Counted from the first letter of the stretch, positions 17,761 to 26,856 are shown. The stretch: DNA of 64,000 nt from Sporosarcina sp. FSL W7-1349 (GCF_038003045.1 NZ_JBBOOK010000003.1:368331-432330); one strand, 5' to 3'. Translations and numbers: made by a program. The notes: generated by a model not told the origin, from the letters alone.

Positions 17761-18897
17761 TCACGACAAGCGTTCTTTAAAATCCTCGTATCCGAATTCC
17801 TTGATAACTTGAATGCCGTCGTCGACCGTGTTCAAGACGATCGACGGCAAGTTCATGCCGTTGAACGTATTGTTCTTCACCATGGAATAATGGGCCATAT
17901 CGCAGAACACGAGCTTGTCTCCCGGTTTCAGCGGCTCGTCAAAGGAATAGTCCCCGATGACATCTCCGGCAAGGCAGGTCGTTCCGCCAAGGCGGATTGT
18001 ATGCGCCTTTTCTCCGGGCTTGCCCGCGCCAATGATTTCCGGACGATACGGCATTTCCAAGACGTCCGGCATATGGCAAGTGGCGGATGTGTCCAGGATG
18101 GCGATCGGCATGCCATTATACATCGTGTCCATCACAGTTGCCACAAGGAATCCCGTATTCAGAGCAATCGCTTCACCAGGTTCCAAATACACTTCTAGGC
18201 CGTATTTGTCCTGCATGAATTGAATCGAGCGGATGAGCGTCTCCATGTCATAGTCGGATCTCGTAATATGATGCCCTCCGCCGAAATTGATCCACTTCAT
18301 GTCCTTCAAATACTTGCCGAACTTCTCATCAATGACTTGAATTGTCCTCTCCAGTGTATCCGAGTTTTGCTCGCACATCGTATGGAAATGAAGTCCGCTG
18401 ATGCCATCCAATTGGTCGGGTTCGAATTGGTCGAGCGTCACCCCGAAACGGGAGTAGGCGAAGCATGGGTTATACAAATCGACTTCGATTTCCGAATATT
18501 CCGGGTTGATGCGAATGCCGCAATCGATCTTTTTCGGATAGTTCCGAACCCGCTCTTTGAATTGCTTCCATTGGCGGAAGGAATTAAAGACGATATGATC
18601 GGAGTATTTCATGATGTCATGGAATTCGACTTCGGAAAAGGCAGGTGCATACGTATGCACCTCTTTGCCCATTTCCTCATAGCCGAGACGCGCCTCCAAC
18701 AAACCGCTGGATGTGACGCCGTTTAAATACTTTCCGACGAGTGGATAGACGGAAAACATCGAAAATCCTTTTTGGGCAAGTAAAATCTTGCAGCCGGTTC
18801 GGTCTATGACGGATTTCAGTTTCTCCAAGTTCTGGATGAGCAATCCTTCGTCCACCACATAAGAGGGGGAGGGGATTGCGTGTACATCAAAATTCAA
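17761..18897 (-). CDS. nspC: Carboxynorspermidine/carboxyspermidine decarboxylase
   Basis: This PLP-dependent, alanine-racemase-fold decarboxylase (378 residues) removes CO2 from carboxy(nor)spermidine or a related carboxyaminopropyl amine. The PLP lysine is in LLAQKGFSMF (K43). Other family marks are ASSGLLEARLGYEEMGKEVHTY-like sequence near residue 60, INFGGGHHIT for phosphate binding, and the C-terminal FCDMAHYSMVKNNTFNG. It starts with TTG after AAGGGGGC. It is last in a six-gene operon after the matching dehydrogenase, so the two should work in sequence. The true amine (putrescine, diaminopropane or agmatine derived) cannot be fixed from sequence. Confidence 0.88.
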   Translation of the reverse strand: MNFDVHAIPSPSYVVDEGLLIQNLEKLKSVIDRTGCKILLAQKGFSMFSVYPLVGKYLNGVTSSGLLEARLGYEEMGKEVHTYAPAFSEVEFHDIMKYSDHIVFNSFRQWKQFKERVRNYPKKIDCGIRINPEYSEIEVDLYNPCFAYSRFGVTLDQFEPDQLDGISGLHFHTMCEQNSDTLERTIQVIDEKFGKYLKDMKWINFGGGHHITRSDYDMETLIRSIQFMQDKYGLEVYLEPGEAIALNTGFLVATVMDTMYNGMPIAILDTSATCHMPDVLEMPYRPEIIGAGKPGEKAHTIRLGGTTCLAGDVIGDYSFDEPLKPGDKLVFCDMAHYSMVKNNTFNGMNLPSIVLNTVDDGIQVIKEFGYEDFKERLS

Positions 18898-18912
18898 TTC
18901 GATTATGCCCCC

Positions 18913-20112
18913 TTAGTCAATCAATACAGGATTGAAATCTTCTTGCCATGGCAGGCCGTATTCATTCAACGCTTCCATGAATGGATCCGGATCGAATTCC
19001 TCTACATTGTAAACGCCGGGTTTCTTCCATTTGCCCGTCAAGATCATCATCGCACCGATCATGGCCGGTACGCCAGTTGTATAGGAAATCGCTTGGGAGC
19101 CGACTTCGCGGTAACATTCTTGGTGGTCGCAAATGTTATAGACATAATACGTTTTCTCTTCGCCGTCTTTCACGCCTTGGAAAATACAGCCGATGTTCGT
19201 TTTTCCTTTTGTGCGCGGTCCGAGGGACGCAGGATCCGGCAGCACTGCTTTCAGAAACTGCAGCGGCACGATTTGCTGGCCTTCGAATTCGATCGGTTCG
19301 ATGGACGTCATGCCGACATTTTCAAGAACGCGCAGATGCGTCAAATATTTTTCGGAGAACGTCATCCAGAAGCGGATCTTCTTGATGCCTTTGATGTTTT
19401 TTGCCAAGGACTCCAATTCTTCATGATACAGCAAGTACACATCTTTCGGACCGATTTCAGGCAGATCGTAGACGCGTTTCAATTCCAGCGGTTCCGTTTC
19501 GATGAACTCGCCATCTTCCCAGTAACGTCCGTTTGCCGTAATTTCACGGATGTTGATTTCCGGGTTGAAGTTTGTGGCGAATGGATAGCCGTGGTCTCCT
19601 GCATTGGCGTCGACGATATCGATTTGATGGATTTCATCGAAATAGTGTTTTTGCGCATAGGCGGAGAAGACGCCTGTTACGCCAGGGTCGAAGCCGCTGC
19701 CGAGTAATGCGGTGAGGCCTGCTTTCTCGAACTTCTCTTTATAAGCCCACTGCCATTTGTATTCGAATTTCGCCGTATCGAGCGGCTCGTAGTTGGCTGT
19801 ATCCAAATAATGCACGCCTGTTTCAAGACAAGCGTCCATAATTGTCAAGTCTTGGTAAGGAAGCGCGACATTGATGACGATATCCGGCTTGAAATCATTG
19901 ATCAGCGCCACTAATTCGGGCACGTTATCCGCATCGACTTGCGCCGTCTGGATTTTCGTCCGGCCGCCGTCCAATTTCTCTTTCAATGCATCACATTTGG
20001 ATTTCGTCCGGCTCGCGATGCAAATTTCCTCGAACACATCCGGCACTTGAACACATTTGTGGACCACAACGCTAGCGACTCCGCCAGCTCCGATAATTAA
20101 AGCTTTACCCAT
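18913..20112 (-). CDS. Carboxynorspermidine/carboxyspermidine dehydrogenase (saccharopine dehydrogenase family)
   Basis: The 399-residue protein opens with a Rossmann NAD(P) motif, LIIGAGGVASVVVHKC, and has the Lys9-type fold (GSGFDPGVTGVFSAYAQKHY). In this family, aspartate semialdehyde is condensed with a diamine and reduced to carboxyspermidine (from putrescine), carboxynorspermidine (from diaminopropane) or carboxyaminopropylagmatine (from agmatine). Pairing with the decarboxylase just downstream (15 bp) supports this over saccharopine metabolism. It lies 34 bp after speB in the operon. Confidence 0.85.
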   Translation of the reverse strand: MGKALIIGAGGVASVVVHKCVQVPDVFEEICIASRTKSKCDALKEKLDGGRTKIQTAQVDADNVPELVALINDFKPDIVINVALPYQDLTIMDACLETGVHYLDTANYEPLDTAKFEYKWQWAYKEKFEKAGLTALLGSGFDPGVTGVFSAYAQKHYFDEIHQIDIVDANAGDHGYPFATNFNPEINIREITANGRYWEDGEFIETEPLELKRVYDLPEIGPKDVYLLYHEELESLAKNIKGIKKIRFWMTFSEKYLTHLRVLENVGMTSIEPIEFEGQQIVPLQFLKAVLPDPASLGPRTKGKTNIGCIFQGVKDGEEKTYYVYNICDHQECYREVGSQAISYTTGVPAMIGAMMILTGKWKKPGVYNVEEFDPDPFMEALNEYGLPWQEDFNPVLID

Positions 20113-20146
20113 TTAAAAACACCACCATTTTCATAATAGTTCTATC

Positions 20147-21004
20147 TTAGTTTTTTGATCCGATCGCCAACAGCAATTCCCTCAGCACTTTGCATGCAAC
20201 TGCTGTCGAAACGCCGCTTTGATCATAAAACGGGGATAGTTCATTGACATCGCAACCGACGATATTCAATTCACTTACTTGAAGAATCGCTTGCAATAAA
20301 TCCATGAAACAGACGCCGCCCGCTTCCGGTGTCCCGGTTCCTGGGAAGACGGACGGATCGAGCACGTCCAAGTCGATTGTCAGGTAGATCGGTTTTCCTT
20401 TCAATTTCCCAATGACATCGAGCAGGCCATTAAAATTAAAGCGATTTGTATAGACCCGATCTTTGCCCCATTCGAATTCACTCCGGTCGCCTGAGCGAAT
20501 GCCGAATTGGTAGATTCGGTCGTCTCCGAGCAAGTCCCAAACTCGGTGGATGACCGTTGCATGCGATAATGTCTCGCCTAAATAGTCATCCCGCAAGTCG
20601 GCATGCGCATCGAATTGGATGACATGTACATCCGGATATTGCTTGGCGATGGCTCGCATCGTCCCCAATGTGACGAGATGCTCGCCGCCGATCATGCACG
20701 GAATTTTGCCGTCAGATAAGACGTTTGCCGTGAATTCTTCGATTTGGCTGAGTGCCCGTTCCGTATTGCCGAAGCTCAGTTCCAGGTCGCCGCCATCGAA
20801 TATGGCGATATCCTCCAAATCTTTATCCTGATAGGGGCTGTACGTCTCGATTCCGAACGAATCGCCGCGCATCGCTTTGCTGGCGAAGCGGGTGCCGGGA
20901 CGGAAGGAGGTCGTCGAGTCGAAGGGGGCGCCGAAAATGACGATGCCCGATTCTTCATATTCATTATCACAGCCGATGAAAGTTTCAATGTTTCGGTTCA
21001 ACAT
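20147..21004 (-). CDS. speB: Agmatinase (ureohydrolase family)
   Basis: This Mn-dependent ureohydrolase (285 residues) converts agmatine to putrescine and urea. Metal-ligand motifs are GGEHLVTLG, FDAHADLRD and DLDVLDPSVFPGTGTPEAGG, with SHATVIHR between. The protein sits between speE and the carboxynorspermidine-type dehydrogenase, so an aminopropylagmatine ureohydrolase role is also possible. Its ATG overlaps the end of speE by 20 bp, implying coupling. Confidence 0.92.
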   Translation of the reverse strand: MLNRNIETFIGCDNEYEESGIVIFGAPFDSTTSFRPGTRFASKAMRGDSFGIETYSPYQDKDLEDIAIFDGGDLELSFGNTERALSQIEEFTANVLSDGKIPCMIGGEHLVTLGTMRAIAKQYPDVHVIQFDAHADLRDDYLGETLSHATVIHRVWDLLGDDRIYQFGIRSGDRSEFEWGKDRVYTNRFNFNGLLDVIGKLKGKPIYLTIDLDVLDPSVFPGTGTPEAGGVCFMDLLQAILQVSELNIVGCDVNELSPFYDQSGVSTAVACKVLRELLLAIGSKN

Positions 21005-21845
21005 CTTTCAATTGCTCCTTTACATAGTTTGGGAGAGCAAACGAACCAACGTGGATCTTCGGATTATAATATCGCGTTTTCAGACCCAGGCCGTTCCATG
21101 CAGAGGCATCCAGATCCTCGATCGGATCATACTTCTTCGAAGCGAAGCCGAATAGCCAATGGCCGGATGGATAGGTCGGAATATGCACTTGATAGACGTC
21201 GGAAATCGGGAAGAATCCCATAATCTTTTGATGGGCACGCTTCATGCCCCGCGCATCTTCCTCATAGAAAGGACTTTCATGCTGATTGACCAGTATCCCT
21301 TCATCCGTCAGTGCCTTATAACAATTCCCATAAAATTCTTTCGTAAACAGACCTTCCCCCGGACCGAATGGATCGGTTGAATCGACGATGATCAGGTCGT
21401 ATTCACTCTCTTTCTTCCGGACGAATTTCAATCCATCTTCGTAATACAAGTTCACTCGGGGATCGGTCAATTTGGAAGCAGTTTGCGGCAAGTATTCCAT
21501 GCACACCTCGACGACCATTTGATCGATTTCCACCATGTCGATGTTTTCGATGGTTGGGTACTTCACCAATTCCCGCACCGTTCCGCCATCTCCAGCACCG
21601 ATGACGAGAACATTCTTAATATGCGGGTTTGTCGCCATCGCCACATGTGTGATCATTTCATGGTAGATGAACTCGTCTTTTTCCGTACACATGACGAGCC
21701 CGTCCAATGTTAAAACCCGACCGAATTCAGGCGTCTGTAAAATGTCGATCTTCTGGAAATCACTTTGGCCCGAATAGAGGTGTTTATCCACTTTGATGGA
21801 AAATTTCACATTGGGCGAGTGGTGTTCCGTGAACCATAAATTCAT
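20985..21845 (-). CDS. speE: Spermidine synthase (putrescine aminopropyltransferase)
   Basis: The 286-residue enzyme transfers aminopropyl from decarboxylated AdoMet to putrescine. The N-terminal WFTEHHSPNVKFSIKV and QKIDILQTPEFGRVLTLDG stretches, the AdoMet-type pocket VIGAGDGGTVRELVKY, and the catalytic loop DSTDPFGPGEGLFTKEFY are all present. Its ATG overlaps the speA stop (ATGA). It is encoded in one operon with speD, which supplies its decarboxylated AdoMet. Confidence 0.95.
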   Translation of the reverse strand: MNLWFTEHHSPNVKFSIKVDKHLYSGQSDFQKIDILQTPEFGRVLTLDGLVMCTEKDEFIYHEMITHVAMATNPHIKNVLVIGAGDGGTVRELVKYPTIENIDMVEIDQMVVEVCMEYLPQTASKLTDPRVNLYYEDGLKFVRKKESEYDLIIVDSTDPFGPGEGLFTKEFYGNCYKALTDEGILVNQHESPFYEEDARGMKRAHQKIMGFFPISDVYQVHIPTYPSGHWLFGFASKKYDPIEDLDASAWNGLGLKTRYYNPKIHVGSFALPNYVKEQLKDVEPKH

Positions 21846-23305
21846 GCCTCGACCTCCTCTTTCAATACATTGATGAATTCGATACGGCTATCTTCGGTAC
21901 CGGTGAGGAAACAACCTTTTTCTTTGCAATAATCGATATACGCAACGATTTCTTCGGTGATTCGTTCGCCGGGAGCGAGAATCGGGATGCCGGGCGGGTA
22001 GGCCATGACGAATTCGCTTGCAACATGACCGGCGCTTTCCGCAATCGGCAATGTCTTCTTTGACGCATAGAATGCCGTCTGGGGTGTCTCCGCAATAATC
22101 GGCTTAATGTATTCATGGTCGAATAAATTGCTTTTGTCCCGCGAGTACCGTCTTTTGATTTCACCCAAGGCGGCTACGAGGCGTTCCAAGTCGAGCTGGC
22201 GATCCCCGACCGAAATATAGGCCAGCAGATTGGCAAGATCCCCGAATTCAATCTGGATATCGTACTCGTCGCGTAAAATATCATATACTTCAACGCCGGC
22301 GAGTCCGATGTCAATCGTATGTACGGATAATTTGGTCACGTCGTAATCGTACACCGTATCGCCGTCGATCAATTCTTTAGAAAACGCGTAATAGCCGTCG
22401 ATCTTATTGATTTCATCCCGAGTGTACTGAGCCATCTCTGTCACTTTGCGGAATGTCTCTTTTCCGTGAAGCGCCAGATTCCTCCGTGAAATGTCGAGGG
22501 AGGAGAGCAATAGATAAGAACCGCTCGTCGTTTGAGTCAAGTTGATGATTTGCCGGGTGTATCCTTCGCCAATCTCATTATTGATTAATAAAAACGAACT
22601 TTGCGTCAATGAACCCCCTGATTTGTGCATGCTAACGGACGCCATGTCCGCACCGACGGACATCGCGGAAGCAGGGAGGTCCTCCCCGAAATAGAAGTGG
22701 GTCCCATGGGCTTCATCGACAAGCACGAGCATGTCATGTTCATGCGCCAAATCGGTGATGGCCTGTAAATTGGAACAGATGCCGTAATAGGTAGGGTTGT
22801 TGATCAAAATTGCCTTGGCATCCGGATTTTCCAAGATTGCCTGCTTTACGTCATCCACGGACATGCCGAGCGGGATTCCGAGCTTGCTATTCACCCCAGG
22901 ATTAACGTAGACCGGAACGGCGCCGCTCAATATGAGTGCATTGATGGCGCTGCGATGGACATTGCGCGGCATGATAATCTTTTCCCCCGCTTTGCAGGCG
23001 GTCATGACCATCGCTTGGACCGCGGAAGTCGTGCCATTCACCATAAAGAACGCATGCTTTGCCCCGAAAGCCTCGGCAGCCAATTGTTCCGCCTCCCGGA
23101 TGACCGACACGGGATGGCATAAGTTGTCGAGCGGTTTCATCGAGTTGACATCGAAGGACAATGCTTTTTCGCCCAAAAAGTCGGCCAAGGCAGGATTTCC
23201 GCGGCCGCGCTTGTGGCCCGGCACATCGAACGGGACGACCCGCGCTGCTTTGTATTCATTCAAGGCTTCCATAATAGGGGCTCTATGTTGTATAAGAGTT
23301 CCCAT
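21842..23305 (-). CDS. speA: Arginine decarboxylase (aspartate-aminotransferase fold)
   Basis: The 487-residue PLP enzyme of the Orn/Lys/Arg decarboxylase class I (Bacillus SpeA/YaaO type) makes agmatine from arginine. Visible motifs are PGHKRGRG near residue 29, MVNGTTSAVQAM, DEAHGTHFYF, and the PLP lysine in SMHKSGGSLTQSS. The C-terminal domain has YPPGIPILAPGE. Lysine decarboxylase is the main alternative, but the operon with speB favours arginine. A GGGGTGAT site precedes the ATG. Confidence 0.88.
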   Translation of the reverse strand: MGTLIQHRAPIMEALNEYKAARVVPFDVPGHKRGRGNPALADFLGEKALSFDVNSMKPLDNLCHPVSVIREAEQLAAEAFGAKHAFFMVNGTTSAVQAMVMTACKAGEKIIMPRNVHRSAINALILSGAVPVYVNPGVNSKLGIPLGMSVDDVKQAILENPDAKAILINNPTYYGICSNLQAITDLAHEHDMLVLVDEAHGTHFYFGEDLPASAMSVGADMASVSMHKSGGSLTQSSFLLINNEIGEGYTRQIINLTQTTSGSYLLLSSLDISRRNLALHGKETFRKVTEMAQYTRDEINKIDGYYAFSKELIDGDTVYDYDVTKLSVHTIDIGLAGVEVYDILRDEYDIQIEFGDLANLLAYISVGDRQLDLERLVAALGEIKRRYSRDKSNLFDHEYIKPIIAETPQTAFYASKKTLPIAESAGHVASEFVMAYPPGIPILAPGERITEEIVAYIDYCKEKGCFLTGTEDSRIEFINVLKEEVEA

Positions 23306-23320
23306 CGTATCACCCCTTAC

Positions 23321-24136
23321 TCAATTTTCATCATATATATTGGATCCGCTGAAAATCTCAATCATTTCTTTGCGTAAATTATTCGTAATGCGGAGTCTTT
23401 CCTTCGGCGGGATTTCATAGACGTCCGTATTGAACAAGTAATTCTGGAGATCAATATCTTTGATCAACAGCTTGGTGTGAAAGATGTTGGATTGATACAC
23501 ATTCACATCGATCGCATCGTATTTCTGTAATGTTTCGCTATCGATATAATCCTGGATCGATGTCATCTTATGATCCATAAATAGCTTTTTCCCTTGATCG
23601 TTCCTTGTGAATCCTCGAACCCGATAATCGGTTGTGATAATATCCGAATCGAAGCTCCCAATCAGATAATCGAGTGCTCTCAACGGCGATATTTCACCGC
23701 ATGTTGAAACTTCGATATCCACCCGGAAGGTAGCGATCGAATTGTCTGGGTGATATTCAGGATACGTGTGGACGGTGACATGGCTTTTATCGAGATGACC
23801 GACGACGGAATCCCGGGTTTTCAGAATGTTCATCTCCCCGCGGTTGCATGATTCGTCGATCAGTCCGACTGGAATCGATTCCTCCGTGATCAAGATCGTC
23901 ACGCTTGCACCTTGCGGATCATAATCCTGCTTGCTCACATTCAACACATGAGCTCCGATAATTTCCGTCACATTATATAGGATTTTCGTCAATCGTTCAG
24001 AGTTGTATTGCTCATCGATATAGGCAATATAATCCTTCTGCTCCCGCTCACTTTTTGCATAGCTCACATCATAGATGTTAAAGCTAAGTGTTTTGGTGAG
24101 GTTGTTAAAGCCGTACAATTTCAGCTTATTTTCCAA
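23321..24136 (-). CDS. speD: S-adenosylmethionine decarboxylase proenzyme, long bacterial type
   Basis: Class 1 AdoMet decarboxylase cleaves itself to generate a pyruvoyl group and makes the aminopropyl donor for SpeE. The cleavage motif HLDKSHVTVHTYPE (Lys-Ser bond) and the downstream DIEVSTCGEISPL and DYRVRGFTRN closely follow the 264-residue E. coli SpeD rather than the short Bacillus SpeH form. A TTG at 24136 gives MENKLKLYGFNNLTKTLSF, which aligns with the E. coli N-terminus; GTG codons up to 24157 are alternatives. It is the first gene of the polyamine operon. Confidence 0.9.
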   Translation of the reverse strand: MENKLKLYGFNNLTKTLSFNIYDVSYAKSEREQKDYIAYIDEQYNSERLTKILYNVTEIIGAHVLNVSKQDYDPQGASVTILITEESIPVGLIDESCNRGEMNILKTRDSVVGHLDKSHVTVHTYPEYHPDNSIATFRVDIEVSTCGEISPLRALDYLIGSFDSDIITTDYRVRGFTRNDQGKKLFMDHKMTSIQDYIDSETLQKYDAIDVNVYQSNIFHTKLLIKDIDLQNYLFNTDVYEIPPKERLRITNNLRKEMIEIFSGSNIYDEN

Positions 24137-24283
24137 CCCGACACTCACGCCTTTCACTTGAAGATAAGTGTTATCACTTCGAATCTAAAGCACAATTATA
24201 ATCGCTTTATTTGACAATGTCGAACAAAACTTTTCCTCACGGATATATAGCGAATTGACGACTTTCTGCAAGGTTCGAAACTT

Positions 24284-24326
24284 CAAAAAAAGCAACCGTC
24301 CACCGTAGTCAGGTTCGACAGTTGCT
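24284..24326 (-). terminator. Minus-strand terminator upstream of speD
   Basis: GAGCAACTGTC and GACGGTTGCT pair with one mismatch around a 16-nt loop, followed by seven T's on the minus strand. It most likely ends the transcript of the sugar-dehydrogenase-like gene (stop at 24422). A further 9-bp inverted repeat CGCTATGCA/TGCATAGCG lies at about 24359-24395. An attenuator role for the polyamine operon is not excluded. Confidence 0.55.
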
Positions 24327-24421
24327 CCAGGATTGAAAACCGAAATGGAAATTCTCCGACGCTATGCAGTCTTCCTTTATTATACATTGCATAGCGAACC
24401 TGAACAACTTTGAAGTTGCGG

Positions 24422-25429
24422 CTATGGAGTGAACCGGATCAACCGATCATCCCCCTGCGATGGATTGCCGCGGCCGTCGGTATTATTCGTAATGAAGTAA
24501 AGTGAACGGCCGTCCGAGTATACGTCCCGGACTCGGCCAAACCCTTGCATCCGGTCGACGATTTCTGCTTTGTCCGGATCGATGACCAAGATAGCTTGCC
24601 CTCGAAGTGCTGCTACATATAGTAGTCCTTTGTGGAAAGCCATGCCGGAAGGGGCCCATGTTTCAGTTGGACCGGAAGTGAGCAGTGGTGCCTCCAGTCC
24701 ATCCCGCGTCTCGGTCCCTTCAATGAGCGGCCACCCATAATTATGGCCACGAACAATGACATTGATTTCATCATTAGCGGACTGCCCATGTTCAGAGGCG
24801 AATAATATCCCGTTTGTATCCCATGCCAGTCCTTGGGGATTCCGATGTCCTAAGCTAAATATATGGAAGGAACCGTCCGCTTGGAGCGCGAGGATTTTCC
24901 CGTTCCATTCATTCGGATCTTGTGCAGATTCCGGACGGGCCCCGTCCCCAATGGTCGCAAAAAGCGTTCCATCAGGGGAGAGGGCAAGGCGTCCGCCATG
25001 ATGGACAGGGCCAGAGCGGATGTTATCAAGCAGTATGTCTTGTTCTCTCCACGAATCCCCGTCATAGGCCAATGTGACAATCCGGTTGATCGGACTGCCA
25101 TTTGAATCATACGTATAGTAGGCATAAGCCAAACGGGATGAATGGAAATCCGGATGGAGCACAAATCCCAACAATCCGGCCTCTGCTACGTTGGACAGCG
25201 GCTGCGATAAATGGACGGAATCTCGTGTGATAGCGCTGCCGGGTTCCACTTTCACGATAGTTCCGGTACGTTCCGAAATGAAAAACTGCCCCTCGTCCGC
25301 CGCAATGGACCAAGGCGAATTCAAACCAGTTGCCACTGTTTCGAATGATGGCGGACCGCCAACCGGTTGCGTTTGTTTGGAACAGCCAAGTAGCATGAGA
25401 AGGAGGACAAGCGGAAAGAAGCGTTTCAT
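24422..25429 (-). CDS. PQQ-dependent sugar dehydrogenase-like lipoprotein
   Basis: The 335-residue protein has a lipobox (LMLLGC near residue 15) and a six-bladed propeller of the soluble glucose/sorbosone dehydrogenase (GSDH) family: TGLNSPWSIA, EAGLLGFVLHPDF, HHGGRLALSPDGTLFATIGD, GHRNPQGLAWD, SEHGQSANDEIN, PSGMAFHKG. These are the PQQ and calcium binding segments of YliI-type aldose dehydrogenases. The ATG at 25429 follows AGGAG; the upstream open extension is not needed. No PQQ synthesis genes lie in the window, so the cofactor would be scavenged or the enzyme may act otherwise. Confidence 0.82.
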   Translation of the reverse strand: MKRFFPLVLLLMLLGCSKQTQPVGGPPSFETVATGLNSPWSIAADEGQFFISERTGTIVKVEPGSAITRDSVHLSQPLSNVAEAGLLGFVLHPDFHSSRLAYAYYTYDSNGSPINRIVTLAYDGDSWREQDILLDNIRSGPVHHGGRLALSPDGTLFATIGDGARPESAQDPNEWNGKILALQADGSFHIFSLGHRNPQGLAWDTNGILFASEHGQSANDEINVIVRGHNYGWPLIEGTETRDGLEAPLLTSGPTETWAPSGMAFHKGLLYVAALRGQAILVIDPDKAEIVDRMQGFGRVRDVYSDGRSLYFITNNTDGRGNPSQGDDRLIRFTP

Positions 25430-25689
25430 CAGTTTCACTCCTATACAGATGGTATACCCTGAACGGCTAAATTTGAACAATATTTAAAGCAAGCTTAATT
25501 AACTGATTGCTATTACTTTTGTTTGAACACATGATTAAATTGATTGCCTACAGAAAACGGAACATCCGATATGTAATAATCCGATTCCATTTAGAAAAGT
25601 ACATAGAGACACCCCACTCCTATACAAAAAGAATATCATTGGAGGCAATCCGGATGGAACGATTCGACCTTCGTTGAAAAAATAGAAGA

Positions 25690-25724
25690 AACAGGCAGAC
25701 GTTCCGACCGGGTGCCTGCCTGTT
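25690..25724 (-). terminator. Probable terminator after the YlxY-like gene
   Basis: A 9-bp stem AACAGGCAG/CTGCCTGTT with a 17-nt loop is followed on the minus strand by TCTTCTATTTTTT. It lies about 130 bp past the stop codon of the deacetylase-like gene. Confidence 0.45.
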
Positions 25725-25750
25725 AGAGATGGTTTTCTGCTAGGTATGCG

Positions 25751-25850
25751 ATTTACCTTGGGGTGTTCCAGTTTTCCGGCAAGGTGTCTGATTTTCAGTG
25801 CAAGGTGTCCCGGTTCACTTCAAGGGAGTACGGATTTTCCGGCGAATCCT
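25751..25850. repeat. Degenerate tandem array, 20-bp period, CAAGGTGTC core
   Basis: Four to five units of about 20 bp begin near 25751, 25771, 25791, 25811 and 25831, with TTTTCCGGCAAGGTGTC and TTTTCAGTGCAAGGTGTC as the best copies. It abuts the stop codon of the deacetylase-like gene. The remaining part of the 25430-25851 spacer holds the terminator-like hairpin and no supported gene. Confidence 0.6.
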
Positions 25851-25851
25851 A

Positions 25852-26778
25852 TCACCGAACCCGATCTTCACTCATCAACTCGGATACCGTTCCGACTACA
25901 TATCCTTTCTTTTTAATTTCTCCAATCATCCGATCCAATCCTTCTGCCGTCGGCTTGGTCGGATGCATAAGAATCATTGTGCCGTTTTCCACTTTGGACA
26001 GAACCCGATTGACCATTTCCGTCGTGTCGGGATTGCGCCAATCGACCGTATCTGCTGTCCACAGAATGGTATACATACCGAGCTCCCGGGCGATTTCGAT
26101 TGTCCGTTGATTGAAACTGCCGCTTGGCGGGGCGAACCAGGTCGGCGTCAGTCCGAGGACTTCCTCGATCACGTCGTTCGTCTTCTGCAGTTCCTCTCTC
26201 GTCTTCGCCTCCGAAGATTTTGCCAAATCAGGATGGCTGTACGCATGGCTGCCGATTTCATGGCCGTGTAACTGAATCAAGCGTGCCAAATCGGAATTTT
26301 TCTTCGTCCAGCTGCCATCCAGAAAGAACGTCGCTTTCGCTTCGTTCTTATCCAATACCCGGAGGATGGGTTCGATGAATTCATTCCCCCAGGCAACGTT
26401 AATCAGCAGGGAAATCATCGGCTTTTCCGGGTTGCCGCGGTAAATAGGGGAGGGCGGCAGGTCGCTTAAATGGACGGAGGGTGATACTTCTTTCCAGACG
26501 ATCTGTTGTTCACTGAAACGGGTTCCCATCTTTTTTAAGCTTTTCTTCTGATCGACGGCTAGGCCGTTATAGCCGGAGATCGCTTTCCACACCCGGTCCA
26601 TCTTTGCATCGATCGGTGGAATGTCGTGCTCTTGTGCATACGCCTTGATAGTCGTAGCCGTCGAATTTTCTTCATAAGATGTCGTGATGGAAGCGGAGGA
26701 GTCTCCCCGTGTAGTCCACGGCTGCAATCCGATCCATAGAGTGGCCATAACTAGTAAAGCGAAAAATCTCTGTTTCAT
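25852..26778 (-). CDS. ylxY: YlxY-type polysaccharide deacetylase-like protein (sporulation)
   Basis: The 308-residue exported protein has a signal peptide and a NodB-like domain. Family-specific sequence PIYRGNPEKPMISLLINVAW, then KATFFLDGSW and HGHEIGSHAYSHPDL, matches the YlxY sporulation group. The first catalytic motif, normally TFDDGP with two Asp, is LINVAW here, so the catalytic base and one metal ligand are missing while the HSHPxH-like motif remains. It may be a binding protein rather than an enzyme. The ATG at 26778 has GGAGGAGG 5 nt before it. It is not next to pnp, unlike in B. subtilis. Confidence 0.78.
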   Translation of the reverse strand: MKQRFFALLVMATLWIGLQPWTTRGDSSASITTSYEENSTATTIKAYAQEHDIPPIDAKMDRVWKAISGYNGLAVDQKKSLKKMGTRFSEQQIVWKEVSPSVHLSDLPPSPIYRGNPEKPMISLLINVAWGNEFIEPILRVLDKNEAKATFFLDGSWTKKNSDLARLIQLHGHEIGSHAYSHPDLAKSSEAKTREELQKTNDVIEEVLGLTPTWFAPPSGSFNQRTIEIARELGMYTILWTADTVDWRNPDTTEMVNRVLSKVENGTMILMHPTKPTAEGLDRMIGEIKKKGYVVGTVSELMSEDRVR

Positions 26779-26856
26779 GATGTCCTCCTCCAATGACATT
26801 TATTTGTATTCATTCCCTTAATCGGAATTTCAATACAAAAAGAAAGGATGCGGGTT

